From the NCBI RefSeq assembly GCF_000143415.4, contig NW_003314425.1:4899-68898 (forward strand): a stretch of DNA of 64,000 nt. Direction: 5' to 3'. Both the position numbers and the translations under genes were made by a program. Below, one piece after another: positions 1 through 11,802 of the stretch. Numbering within the stretch: the stretch's first letter is position 1; each line of letters begins with the position of its first letter. A model generated the notes under the pieces. The model worked only from the letters and a program-made list of their open reading frames with translations. It had not been told where the DNA came from and did no database searches. Origin of the DNA: Selaginella moellendorffii (Eukaryota > Streptophyta > Lycopodiopsida > Selaginellales > Selaginellaceae).

Positions 1-22
1 GATTTACAACTCTAGCCTTTAG

Positions 23-1672
23 TGTCGAGGAAGGATAGTGCCAAGCAAGGGTCGAAACGTATGTCCAATCCTTCAGAATCAGCAGTGCGCTCAAGTGATA
101 TCGGTCCTAGTTCCTCAATAGCAGTTGATGGTAAATACAGTATAGTCGATTCAATGTGCTAATGAGTTTGTTTTTAGTAGCACGGGAGGATACCATCTCA
201 ATCGAAGGGAGATATTTGGACATGCATATGGATCCGCCAGTGGACTCTACTTGGCTGCAAGAGTCATCAGAGCTGGTGGAGGCTACTATCCATATCAACG
301 CCAAGCAAGCTGACCACGCTCCACTTGATGCTGCCCATACCACTGAGTCAATCTTGTCCACGTATCCAACTGACGGTGACCAGGCGCCATTGGACCCACA
401 TGAGGCCGCCCCAGCCGCCGAGCCGGTCGTATCCTCATTTCCAATGGACTCAACGTGTGCCCAATCGTCTGACTATGCGCCGTTGGAACCTCCCTACACC
501 TCCCCTGCTGCTTGTTCGGTCATGTCCACTTTGCCAACGGAGGCACCAGCTGAAATGGCGTGTGATCACACGCCATCGGAACCACCCCATGCCACTGTTG
601 AGCCAGTTGTACCAGAGTCTACAGCTGAAATGGCATGTGCCCACACGCCATCGGATGCGATTGACCCCACATTGCAGAGGAGAGTATTTCCGCCCTTCAC
701 GTTTCCTCGACCAAAACCCTCTCAACGACCATCGGGAGCAACATTCGCTAATATTGTAGATGGTAAAATTGACTTGTACCATTTTTTATGCTGACGCATT
801 TCATTTCAGAGTCACGGCGAAGGTACTGTATCGTTTTTGATCTGAACGGTGTCCTTTTCTCCCATGAGCGTGGCTCGTCCTCGAATGTCATTGCACCCTC
901 CAAAGCCTGCGGTCGCAAGTTGGTCAAAAGAGACAGATTCACATTAATCACACGGGAGAAACTGCGGGATCTAATAATGACCATGCGACACTTAAAACAG
1001 AGGGCCGGGTTCAATTTGCAATTGGGAGTTTGGACATCCATGATGCGCCACAATGCATTAACGTTGCTACAGATGATGCACGATCAGACGCGAGTAATAT
1101 TACCATTTGACTTTCTCCTAACGCAGGAGGATTGCTTGACTATGGTCCATGTGAGGGGTAGCAAGCCCATCTTCGTCAAGCCAGAGGCTGTAGTGATGAA
1201 CCGGACTGCTAGCTCAAGTGAAATCCTCATCATCGATGACTCGCCGATTAAAACTGCAGCGAACACGCACACATATGCAGTGCACCCCATCTCTTGCAGT
1301 ATGGAAACTAGGGAGAAGAAACCGTATGTTCTGGGGGACCTTGCAAAACGGCTTGGAGCGATGGTGATAGAGAACCGGCCAGTCCAGGAGGTGGCTGCAG
1401 AAATCAACCAAATGGCAGATGGAACGGTATATCAGAAGCCATTTGATCGGACAGACACCAGTCATCATTTATGGTATGTATATTGTCTAGCCAAGCACTA
1501 TCCGCATCTCCATAATCTGCTCAACCGGATGGGTTCTTCGACCACTGAACATGAGCGTGGACGTATTAGAGAAGAGATGGCATTACTATTGAGTTTAAAT
1601 CCTGATAGTGTGGAGAGTGATGAAATTCCAAGATTATTGTATAGGCGTTGGAGGCAAAAAATAACAGTCTGA
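23..1672 (+). CDS. FCP1/NIF-type HAD phosphatase-like protein (5' partial)
   Basis: Exons 23-130, 178-762 and 810-1672; both introns are 47 nt and in phase 1. The first visible exon is preceded by an acceptor-like sequence at 20-22, so the gene probably starts outside the window; an in-frame ATG at 61 is the alternative start. The N-terminal half is low-complexity, Pro/Ala/Glu-rich, with about five imperfect repeats of 20-31 residues built around APLD/APLE/TPSE and AEMAC. The C-terminal half is an FCP1-homology (NIF) domain: motif I reads FDLNGVLF, followed by GVWTS and IIDDSP. In this superfamily the first Asp of motif I is the nucleophile and the second is usually the acid/base; here the second is Asn, as I recall for a plant-specific subgroup. 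A nuclear role in dephosphorylating a protein partner is inference; activity may be reduced. Confidence 0.75.
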
Positions 1673-1680
1673 GATGGCAT

Positions 1681-3907
1681 GTATTTATTTAAAAATGTAA
1701 CTTATTATGGCATGGTGTTCCATGCAATTGTATTAATATTAAAAGACAATTCTTTGAGAGGATTTGCATTATACTAGAAGTGTTACAGCATGTTATTGGA
1801 AGTCTACGAAGTTGTTTTATTAATAATGGGAAAGTAAAGATTGAATGGGGACTTGGGCTCCACCTAGACTCGGAGCAACTGAGCCAATATTAAAAGGATG
1901 GAAAGAAATTGGACGACGATGACAAGGAGAAGAGAGAGGTGAAGCAGTGGCAGGGGGAGGAGAAGTGATTGAGTAGACATTTCCTTGTTTAAAATAAAAT
2001 GGCATGTGCCTCAATGCAGTTGAATTTTGTTATATTTATATACTATATAAAGGTTTGGAAACCTTATTTTACAAGTGGGATAATGACAATTCCCACTTTA
2101 ACGAAATAGAGCTTCATTGGAAAAGAATGAGAAAATTTGTGGAAAATTTTTCATCCTAGAGAAAGAATAACTCTTAGTCTAGGAATGCAAACTTTCAAGA
2201 CTCAACCAACTTCCTCCTACTAACAACTTCACATAGGTTCACCTCAACACAAATTCTTATGACCCATAATATGCTTAAGCCTCGAACATCTTTACCCATC
2301 TAACCGATATTTAACACCGACATCCGCAAAGTACAAAATGAACATCCAAGGCTTGATCACGAAGACCACATCTTCGGATATTCACATTGCACTAACACTC
2401 TTCTTCAACCACCTTCAAGATCCAATGTGAAGCCAAAACACTAACAAGAAAAATGACATGGAAAATCAAGCTCTAAGGAAACTTCCTCATCATTTGAAAT
2501 AACAATGCCACCTCCACTAACACAAGTGCTAGTGATGTCAATGCCCCAACTACACATCTTCTCCATCCAACAATCTACTCCAAGTGCTAACGGATCAACA
2601 AACAAGCCATAGCAAATGAATGCTATAACCCTTTTCCAACATCTTAATGGGCGAACTCTAGGAAACAAGGTACCTACTTAAGCTTAGCATAATGAACCAC
2701 CATTGAGAATCCAGTCAAAGCTACTACAATGCTACTTCGTGCAAGTAGACTAGCTTCTCCATCAACCACTTTGGGGTTGATCATCATTTAACCAAGCAAC
2801 TTCGTAAACACATTGCTCATTATCACATGGATATGATATAGAAATCACAATGACTTGATCATCGATTGAGCAACACCACAAGCAATGCCAATGTCATTAC
2901 TTCAAAGGTTTATGTGAGTATCAAGTGCCAACTCAATTCAACAAAATGCAACATAAATGCCACACTCCACCAATAGAGATTTACAACACCCAACATCACT
3001 AACTTTTGTTCACAACATGGACAAGCTCATGCCACTCTCTTTCCGACCAAACTCAACACTAATCCAACACCAAGCTACTCAAGGAGCAATAGCAAGGTTC
3101 CCCGGAAAAGAGTTAAGCATTGCAACCCCAGTCTTCCATAGCAAGCCTAGACAAAATGGTATAGCACTTCACCACTATCCATCTCACAACTCACCATTGT
3201 AAGACCACCATCTCCAACATGCATCAAGGTAGGGACTCTTGATTGCATAATGTGAACACGAGCAATGAGTCACACCTCGTTGCAAATCATCTCTCCAAAA
3301 AGAAAACATGATTTACGTATTTGATCCTCCGTCCCCGATGACTCTCTTTTCGGTCTCATCTTTGACCAAACCTCAAGCTTGCTTTCGCACTGCCTTCAGT
3401 TCAATCGAAGAAAAGTTTATAAAAGAGCACGGCCATGGCTACTTGAACCAATAGACTAATCCCTATAGTCTTGATTGATCCACTTATAATCATGCCTAGG
3501 AAAGATCCACTAGTTCCGTGCTAAACAGCTACGGACCAGCCTATTTGCCACTCACAGCAAACCCAGGGAAAGTTTACTTTCACCCATGGTACATAGAACA
3601 ACTCATGGAACTACCGATAGGCTTACATTAATCCTGCCAACTCAAAGTATATCTTTGAGTTGCTAATGTGCCTCACTCACGAGCCCAAGTGAAAACTCGT
3701 GCTACAGGTACACCTCAAATCCATCCTATGAGCCCAAGAGCAAGCTCACATAATTACGGTACAAGAAGGTAACTAAATCCATACCCAAGGAACGATTGCG
3801 AAGTCTTTGCACCAAAACGTGTACCCACTCAGATCATCATTTTCATCTCTGCGTACGCAACGAGACTAATTGCCCAATCTCATTGAATAGTACTCGCTGA
3901 GACTCAT
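1681..3907. other. Gene-free DNA, probably LTR-retroelement leader sequence
   Basis: I find no convincing gene. From about 2200 rightwards the composition is even and reading frames are short and scattered. The stretch 3230-3907 lies directly inside a primer-binding-site-like motif and would be the untranslated leader of a minus-strand retroelement. No gag, integrase, reverse transcriptase or RNase H motif could be read, so this is either a non-autonomous element or a decayed copy. Confidence 0.35.
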
Positions 3908-3919
3908 TCTCTGATACCA
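3908..3919 (-). mobile_element. Primer-binding-site-like motif of a Copia-type element
   Basis: Read on the minus strand this is TGGTATCAGAGA, matching the usual plant Copia primer-binding site complementary to the 3' end of initiator Met tRNA (TGGTATCAGAGC) at 11 of 12 positions. It lies two bases from a TG dinucleotide at 3922 that could be the edge of a long terminal repeat. Confidence 0.5.
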
Positions 3920-3921
3920 AA

Positions 3922-5219
3922 TGTAGCGCATGTGGTTTTGACCCTTTATCCTATGGTGATTTACCATAGGATAACACCACGAAGCGGAACCTAAACCCTC
4001 TTTGTGCCACATGACAGATGCCACGTGTCACATGCCATGTGTCCATAGGAACCCGAGGTTCAGGGCCTTGGGCCGCTGAACGAAGGAATGGTGCCAAACT
4101 CCCAAGCATGGGGCCAAGGAGTGATAGAACCGAACCACGGAGCAACTCCCGAGCATACATCCCAAGGAGCGAAGGGACAGGGGCTCGGAGCGACGACTTG
4201 GAACAGTCCTGGAGCAACCAGCATCCCAATGCCAGGACTAGCACGCAAAACGGAGCCAAACGAAGTCTGGCGCTATTTCGGCATACCGGTGGCCTAACGC
4301 GAGGATATGGGTACTCCACCAGCTAGCATGGAATGGAACTTGGGCTTAGACCCAAGCTGGACGCAGAACAAGGACAGGCACGCAAGCGAGAGCTAGACTA
4401 TGCCTCAGGTTGGTCGGCCATGCCCGACCTACCCACTATCCCTACTATACATTTAGAAACCCCCATATCCCCCCCCCTTGAGGAACACATGCTTTGGGCT
4501 TTCACCCCAAGCCTCCCTTAGTACCAGGAGTTAGTCTCTGGGACAAGCTCAAAACTTACTAAATATGGAATGTCCTTAAATTGCAAATTTGGACACGGGA
4601 CGAACACCATTGTGTTCAGGACAATCTCTACATTCCGTAGATATGCCAAATGAGCAAATCTAGACACTTTCCATAAATAGCATCTGGGACGAATTGAGAC
4701 TAACACAAAGGGCATGATAGCGAGGGTGTTTGGCAGACACGGTAAGCTATCATCTAGCGATGTTGAGGGACCAATCTCAATATCGCGGGGGTTCTTGATA
4801 CTAGCAAGTGCAAGCCAATGACTCAAGTTTCTCAAACCAGGCCGAGTATGCTCAGCAAGAAACACATAGGGTTCCTACCTTATGTTTATCCAATCTAAGT
4901 GCATGGTCATTGACCAATTTCTCAACTAGCTCAAGTGGGAACTGATAACGGGTCCAGCAATACCGACCTCCTGCCATCGCAGCAGTAAGGTAAGAGTGTC
5001 CGTAAGGACTGGTCGACAAGTAACTTTCGATACCCGAAGTCACATTCGCGACACCAACATTGCCATTGAGTCATGGGTAAAAGGCCCGACCACTATGTCC
5101 CACTAACTTCTAGGACTTCCTCACCATGTGACTATACCTTTAGTCACTATGCAAGAGAATTATTCCTCTTCCTTTTTACAATCTAGGGCTTTATTATAAC
5201 ATTTCGAAATATCGTAGCA
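3922..5219 (-). mobile_element. Candidate long terminal repeat (Copia-like), decayed
   Basis: On the plus strand the segment begins TGTAGCGC beside the primer-binding-site-like motif and could end at CA (5218-5219). A polypurine-like tract, AGAGGGGGAG on the minus strand, follows at 5230-5239. The order on the minus strand would be polypurine tract, LTR, primer-binding site. The segment holds a GC-rich patch at 3990-4330 and no convincing gene. The left edge is fairly well supported; the right edge is a guess, because no second LTR copy or target-site duplication was found. Confidence 0.3.
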
Positions 5220-5239
5220 CCTCGTAGTACTCCCCCTCT

Positions 5240-8200
5240 AGGTGCCTTAGTTATACAGCTAGAGCAAAGTTTCAATAAGCCATACTAAGTATCGAAATAG
5301 ATAGTGCTAGCCATATTTGGATTGGGAATATAAACCATTCTTTTGAAGGAGTTAGAATTGGCTCTTGAATATTTCACTAAGTTATCTCATGTCATGACAC
5401 TTGCCACATATGGGTCTTTCTTGTGTCTTTTTCTAGAGACTTATTCATTGATCGTTTCAAACTCGTTCTTCAAGCACTTCTTTAAGAGTTCTACTCCTAC
5501 TCTCGACTTTTCAAATCAGAGTTTTTGGTCTAAACATGTTATACTTGTTAGACTTCCACTTCGGCCATTGCCATATAGCTTACTTTTTATTCCACTTTAG
5601 GGCTTAGGGATTTGTATCTTACAATTATTTCCTCATTCCTATCTTGATAACTATTGAAAATTTCTTTTCAATACTTCTTTATTCACTTCTTTTTCTTTCA
5701 CAATGTTTCTTCCTTAAATTTTCACACTTTTTCCTCTTTGTTTCGACATTTTATTTTATTTTTCTTCTTCAGAGGGGTAGAAGGGACAAACAAGAGTTTG
5801 GTCCTAATAATGGAGTGAGGACGAATGGATATAATACTAAAGTGAAGATGAATTATATGAATTGTGGAGTGAAAACAAGTATAACAAATCCAAATAGAAC
5901 ATATAACCTTGATGTAATAAGGCCAAATGGATGCAATAATGGAGTGAGACTGAATATCAATGGTTGATTAAAGATGAGTCCAAGAAGTCTAAATGGAATT
6001 AGTGTTTTAGCACTTTTTTTTTTTCAAGGAAGGGTGAGGAAGATGAATAGAGTGAGTCTAACCTATATAATGCTAAACAAGGACAAATGTTGTGAGCCTG
6101 AGTTAACACCAAAAGTTCATCAAAGGGAAGATATAAAGATAAGTTTTGCTAATGGTTATAAGTTTGAGTTAAATAATGGCCAACAAACAGATTGAGAGAT
6201 GGGATGTATTATTTGCTACAATAGTGGTATATGAATTACATTAGTTCTCAAAGTCCCTTACTTTGGTTCAAAATTATAGATTCAAGGTTAGTTTGAACAT
6301 TTGACAGCTATACATAGAGTTATAGTTGGTTCATCAGGATTTTCCTGCAAATTTTAGCCTCTTCATAAAGGCCTTCACAAGATTATTTCATATATAAAAA
6401 CCTTAGATTTTCTTCCTTTTCAATTTTATTTAAATTATGTTTATTTAATTTAAGTATTTTATTTGCATTTACAAGTACATATATCTTACTTTTGTACTAT
6501 ATGTATAGTGGCATATTATGACCCATTGCTAAACATCAAAGATAAAAGGCTTATCCTTGCTTAAATTAAGCTATATCTTGTTTTGAGCTTCCAACCCCAC
6601 TTTATTGTAGGTTAAGTTCCCATGTACTTTTAGGGCAGTGGGAGGTGAGCACTGCAAGTGTGAAGTCGATAGGAACCCATAGTAAAGTGATGAGTGCCAC
6701 AAATGGTATTGGGAGTTGGAGCAGTGTGATCACACACTATGCCAGATTGTTGTTGATCCATTGCATTAACCTTATTCCTTGGAACAACATAAGCTTTCTG
6801 TATCACACAGTTATAATCAGAATTAGAAACTTGCTTCTCCTAATTAATTCTAGAGTGCAGCATGACAGAAGTACATATGCTCAAAATGCAAAATATGTAT
6901 ATGTTTTCTAAAACCATAAAGCTCTTTGGAGGTGATTTAGAAGAATTCATTAACACAAAAAAAATTTCTTACTTAAATGCTCTACTTATTTAACATTTGC
7001 CTAATTAGAAAATTTAGAATATTAAAGTGGTGTGTGAGAGTTCTTTTTGTGGAAAAGTTGCTGGAGCAAGCTCTCTGGCTCTTCAGAACCTAGCTTTTGC
7101 CACAAAATGAAATGTCTATTGAATTAGCGGCTTCAATCAAAGATTGCCCTCTGTGATACTCTTGAATAGAATGCAAGGATGCCATGACACTTTTACCCTA
7201 CTGTAATATTGCAAGATGCAACATAGGTCCTGGTTAGTATTTGGATTCTCTCTGGTAGCACAAAGTAATATTGAGTTTACCAGGTTACAGTCCAGAGCAT
7301 TGATAAGAATTAGCAATGACTTTTATAGACACACCTCACTAAATTATAATTTGAATTTACAATTTTACTTGTTATATTTAGCAAGAAGTTTAGATAGTGA
7401 GAGATAGACATCCTCATCTATATTGGACACTTTTGTTTCATTTTCTTGAATTGGATGCAATTTCTATCCTATGTGTGGCACTCCATCTAAAGTAGAAAGC
7501 TTCTTTCCTATTGACATTGGTTAATGAAAACATTGGGGCTAGTATGTGGAGTGTGAGTGTTAAAAAGTGTTACATGTTTGACAAATATCATGGCCTGGAT
7601 ATTATACAAAATTATCAATATTTCATTTTTTTATTACTGTATAACATAAATTGTCCCATAAGTCAAATTCTATTTCTTCTTACTAATCAATCTAAAGTTA
7701 AGTACTGTTTAGCTTGCATGATAGAACAAAAAAATTATTATAATTAATAAAATATTTATAAAAGTGTAAAGTGATATCAAGTACAATTTTTTGGCTTCAT
7801 ATAATTATTATTAAACTATTTTTTTGCACATTGAACTATAGTAAAATTAGGTAATCTTTTCTGATAAAAATATTTTCTATAGAGCAGAGGTGAATTCTCT
7901 TTCTTTTAATTTATATGTGTTTTTATTAAATATATCTATAAGATGGAAATTCATCCCAAAAACACATTTATTTTATTTAGGTCAGCATAGCTAGATTCTT
8001 TGCTAGTGCTACTAAATTTTAAAACAAAATTATAATATACTTAAATTTTAATCAACCCTTTCTTAGAAGAGGCTAAAGCCCTTCTAGAAATAAGATTGGT
8101 TTTTTAACATTTTATGTTTTATGGTTTATCAAATATTAGTATAAAAAGGTATGGAATGAAATTTAAATTGTCATATCTGTTATGACGATTTTAGTTTCGA

Positions 8201-8304
8201 TAAAATTATTAATTATTTAAAAATAAAATAATTTATTTATATATTTTATTTTATTTTCATTATAAATTTTTTTAAAAATAATTGGTTTATTTAACTGAAA
8301 AAAC
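5240..8304. other. AT-rich gene-free DNA
   Basis: AT-rich sequence with only short, composition-driven frames. The longest (5644-5967 and 5974-6195) show no motif and look like decayed repeat sequence with recurring GGAGTGA-type words. One segment (5523-5606) recurs in diverged form near 10.2 kb. No RNA gene or known element was recognised. Confidence 0.4.
5523..5606 (+). repeat. Diverged dispersed repeat, copy 1
   Basis: This segment aligns by eye with 10221-10305: both share a TTTTTGGT start, a TGTTATacTTGTTaG-type core, a CTTCGGCCA / CTTGGCCA block and an end at TTTAGGgCTT. Identity is moderate. It is probably a fragment of one repeat family placed twice in the AT-rich block. Confidence 0.45.
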
Positions 8305-9195
8305 ATGAAAATATATAAATTCTTATCTTTTTATTTTCTTGTTTTTTATTTTGTTGAATCTGCACCATCATCAGAAATTAGTTGGGGTCTTAATGATACA
8401 TTAAATGATAATGAGGTTGGAATGATTATAAATAATTTTGATTTACTTACAAGAGAGATTAAAACAGGTAAATATGCTAAATATCCAGCAAATTATGAAA
8501 GGTCAGTACAATTTAGCTTTGATAGAGGGGTTATGATTATACAACTAAAAAGAAGAAATAATTCTCCCCCAAATTGTATTATGGAATCTCCAAATGAAGT
8601 AAATGGAAATATGTTAAGAACAAATTTTAAGGATCTATTTAGAGTATATGTAGAAGATATAATTATTGCACGCTCTACAAAGTGTATAATTAATGCTCGT
8701 AAGTATCAAATTCAATATTCTATTTTCATTGCTAGGAGATTTTATGATATGTATTCAAATTCATTTTTATCTTCAAGTAATAATTGTGATAAAATCTTAA
8801 CATCTTTAAATTCTGCATTTCAAAATAACATAATCTATACAGGTCAATTTTTAGTATCTCCAAATGGAAAAAATGTATTATTATTAGAATCAAATTGCCA
8901 GATTTCTTTGTATTCTGAGAGAAATTTATTATGGAATTCATCACATACTATAGCTTATTATGGTCTATGTTATTTAATAGTTCAAAAAGATGGTAATATT
9001 GTATTATATACTCAAAATAATTTAGTAATTTGGTCTATTAACAAATACTGCTTTGAAACGCCTAATTGCTTTTTATTTACCAACCTTCAATTACAAGATG
9101 ATTGTAACTTAGTATCTTATGTACCATATCTTGAAAAATCTATTATATGGTGGGATACAAAAACAAATAATCATATTTTATGTGTAAAATTATAG
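8305..9195 (+). CDS. Secreted GNA-related (bulb-type) lectin-domain protein
   Basis: An uninterrupted frame of 296 residues starts at the first ATG. Residues 1-19 form a hydrophobic signal peptide ending near VESAPSS, so the product should enter the secretory path. Residues about 20-170 match nothing I recognise. Residues about 175-296 resemble a GNA/bulb-type mannose-binding lectin domain: two copies of QxDxNxVxY are intact (QKDGNIVLY near 227-235 and QDDCNLVSY near 264-272) and a third site is degenerate (ESNCQISLY). In this family each intact motif binds mannose, so two functional sites are expected. Several cysteines (CQ, CYL, C-NC) could form disulfides. The gene is extremely AT-rich in codon choice, unlike the GC-rich intron-bearing genes elsewhere in the window, and has no intron. 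A defence or recognition role is inference. It could be a transferred or fast-drifting gene. Confidence 0.7.
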   Translation: MKIYKFLSFYFLVFYFVESAPSSEISWGLNDTLNDNEVGMIINNFDLLTREIKTGKYAKYPANYERSVQFSFDRGVMIIQLKRRNNSPPNCIMESPNEVNGNMLRTNFKDLFRVYVEDIIIARSTKCIINARKYQIQYSIFIARRFYDMYSNSFLSSSNNCDKILTSLNSAFQNNIIYTGQFLVSPNGKNVLLLESNCQISLYSERNLLWNSSHTIAYYGLCYLIVQKDGNIVLYTQNNLVIWSINKYCFETPNCFLFTNLQLQDDCNLVSYVPYLEKSIIWWDTKTNNHILCVKL

Positions 9196-9469
9196 TATAT
9201 TTTTTCAAGTTATTTATATTTATGATTTCTTAGTTCTTAGATAGATATGAAGCTAGGTATTCAAACTTGCTCCCTAACCCTCCACATGTCCCTTATATTA
9301 CCGTAGCATGCACAACCCAACCGGGATATTTCTACAAAACAATAAAAAAGCATATACAACATAGAGGGAGAGTTCTTTCCAAAAGTGAATAGTCTCTTAG
9401 TAGACATTGATTGAGCGTAATCACATTAATCTTGGTTGAAGCTCCTTTTTGTCCTATTTTGGGCTCTGT

Positions 9470-9640
9470 CCTTGCAAGGAGTAGTTTTTTTACATACTGG
9501 ATCAGAAGAATTGGCCACCTCGATCAAGTGATCTTATCCATGGAAAAAAAATGGATCTTATTTGATGTCCAACTTGGTTTATGTCTGTAGCTTTTGAGAA
9601 GAATGACATGCTGGAATTGTAGAAGGCTAGTAATGCAATT
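9470..9640 (+). repeat. Diverged direct repeat, copy 1
   Basis: Shares with 9788-9957 a series of blocks in the same order: CCTTGCAaGGAGTAGTTTTTT, GAAGAATTGGC, TTGATCAAGT-like, CAACTTGnTTTAnGTCTGTA and AAGAATGAnATGnTGGAATT. Spacing is about 318 bp. Together the two copies look like an old tandem duplication of a repeat fragment. Confidence 0.55.
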
Positions 9641-9787
9641 CTTCAACTGTCACTTTTTTATAGAATATCTTTGCAGAAGTCTAAGTAAACTTTAAGGCAT
9701 GGATCTGGGGGCTCGCCAGAGTCGTCGTTATTGTCAGAGCACTGATAGTATAACATTCCTTTATCATACTAATCTCTTAAAGTCCAC

Positions 9788-9957
9788 ACCCTTGCATGGA
9801 GTAGTTTTTTGCATGTTGAATTTGCTAGGAAGAATTGGCAACCTTGATCAAGTTGAAGATCTCATCAAAATTCTTTGATTTCCAACTTGTTTTACGTCTG
9901 TAACTCTCAAGAAGAATGATATGTTGGAATTATAGAAAGCCAGACTTCTGCAAAGAA
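9788..9957 (+). repeat. Diverged direct repeat, copy 2
   Basis: Second copy of the repeat at 9470-9640; it differs by point changes and small indels. No coding potential was seen in either copy. Confidence 0.55.
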
Positions 9958-10220
9958 AAAATAAAGAGAAAGAGACAAGTTAAGGAATTGCATTGCTGTA
10001 TTGCTGTAAGAAGTTTTTACATCATTTATTCATCTATATTCACTTTTAGCTTTCAAACTCTTAGCATCACTCATTATATATGTGAAGTAGAACCTTCCTT
10101 TGTCTTACTAATACCTCCCAAACTATGTGTTACCTTTTGACATATCATATCTAATGTTATGTATGATACTTTAGATGTTTTACTTCCCATTGGGATGTGA
10201 TGGTTCAAAAGTCAACATTT

Positions 10221-10305
10221 TTGGTTTAAGTGTGTTATGTTTGTTGGGCTTTCACCTTGGCCACTCCCACTTAACACACCTTTTGCTCCCTTTTTAGGAC
10301 TTGGA
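10221..10305 (+). repeat. Diverged dispersed repeat, copy 2
   Basis: Partner of 5523-5606, same orientation, with multiple substitutions. Confidence 0.45.
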
Positions 10306-10569
10306 CCACGCTTCAAGTCTCACATGTCTCAAGAATGCAAGCTATCTGGCTAGTCACCTTTATAAAGTTTGAGGGTTGGAGAGCTTCCTGGTGTGCCAGA
10401 ACTGGGCCTTCTCGTAAGCTTAAAGCTAAAAGTGATCCAACTGATATTATCTCTGCAGCTCATCCTGTTAAATACATCTCTAGCTTGTGAAATTCTGCCT
10501 CGTTTTGCATTTATGTTTAGCAGTGCCTTTTGGATTAATTCAGCTACTGGAAATTAATGTACTTGGTCT

Positions 10570-11330
10570 TATGCAGAACAGTACAATCCCAGAATAATCC
10601 AGATTGTGGGTATGAGCCTTTCTTGGCAAATGCTGCTAGAACTGATATATATGCTCACTAGCGAATTCTGGATCACCATATTGGATGATGATGATCTTAG
10701 CATATGCCCAGGAATGGGCATCCCTTGGAGGTTCTCTAAATCTTTCATGGAATGGATCATGTCGATGAAAGACATACATCCCACATAGATTCATCTCGAG
10801 AGGGTTTTGCCCAACGAGTTCGTCTTCTTGGTTCTTACAATGTGCTGCTCTCGGACAAGGGCTGGTAATTCACCAACGGACATGGTGATCAAAGGCAGCA
10901 CGGGCCAGCATTGGAATGTAGTCACGGTGGACGTGGATTACTCTGCCAAGAACTGCAATAACCTCGCACGTTTCTGGATCTACTATCTTGAATGCATAAC
11001 AATGTCAAGTTTGGTCATTGTGGAGCTTCAAAGTTTAGCTCCCGGTTGCTTAATTTTGCCAATTCAAGCGAGCCGAGCCTTCTTTCGTTTGCTTTTCTTC
11101 TTTTCCAAGGAACAAGCTGTGAAGTTCTTCAACGAGAGCCAGTTATCCTTATGGGCAAGCTATGAAAATGATCCAGAGATCATTTTTGGCTTTTTTTTTT
11201 CTTTTTGTCACTTGGGTGGATCAATCTATTTGGCACCTTTGATCGATCTAATGCCATGACAACATCCACGACAAGAATTCGGTCATAAAAATCCATGGCG
11301 AGATTCTTTGGAGCATAGAAGTTATTTGAT
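10570..11330 (-). pseudogene. Coding-like fragments of an unrecognised gene (possible pseudogene)
   Basis: On the minus strand several separate stretches read like protein but are broken by stops and frame changes. Examples are NFYAPKNLAMDFYDRILVVD near 11230-11330, CEVIAVLGRVIHVHRDY near 10900-10970, and a stretch with FHRHDPFHERF near 10720-10790. Each has mixed hydrophobic and charged composition untypical of the surrounding AT-rich DNA, and GC content rises here. I could not name a family, and no clean exon chain with splice sites could be built. A decayed gene copy is the simplest reading. Confidence 0.25.
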
Positions 11331-11802
11331 GAGCTTTAAAATGGCGTTGGTGCCATCTAACATCTGGCAGTGGTTGCGGTGTCAAAAAGAGGTAGCTTCA
11401 AGAGAAGCGTTCTCTAGAGTGGACCCCTCGAGATTTCCGTGCCTTTAGTGGTGGTTGTAGTGAGCCGGTGCTGAGTCAGCATCACGGTATCCGACGTGGA
11501 GGGTGGTGGCATGTCCACGCTAGCACCCAACAAGCTAACAAACGCCCGGTCGCATTCACACTCACCATCTTTTTTGTTTGGCTTTAGGTAAAGAAAAAGA
11601 ATGAATTAGCTACCACTGGCAATGGCGACCAAGAAACAACGCGCGATTGAGCGAGGAGAGGGATCCTAGGGCGGGATGGAGCGAGCAGCGCGGTCAAGGC
11701 CGCCAGCGAGCTAGACGCGGGCGCTACGGCGCAGCGCAATGCGGGGCTGATCTCTCTCTCCCTCTCCCTCTCCGCGTTGTCTCTGTTCTTGGCGATTTCG
11801 GG

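Noticed and set aside
4018-4326. Frames on both strands in the GC-rich part of the LTR-like segment
   Set aside because: Overlapping frames on both strands with biased composition and no motif; likely non-coding repeat sequence.
5644-6195. Two small plus-strand frames in AT-rich DNA
   Set aside because: Low-complexity, poly-Phe start, no recognisable domain; decayed repeat is more likely.
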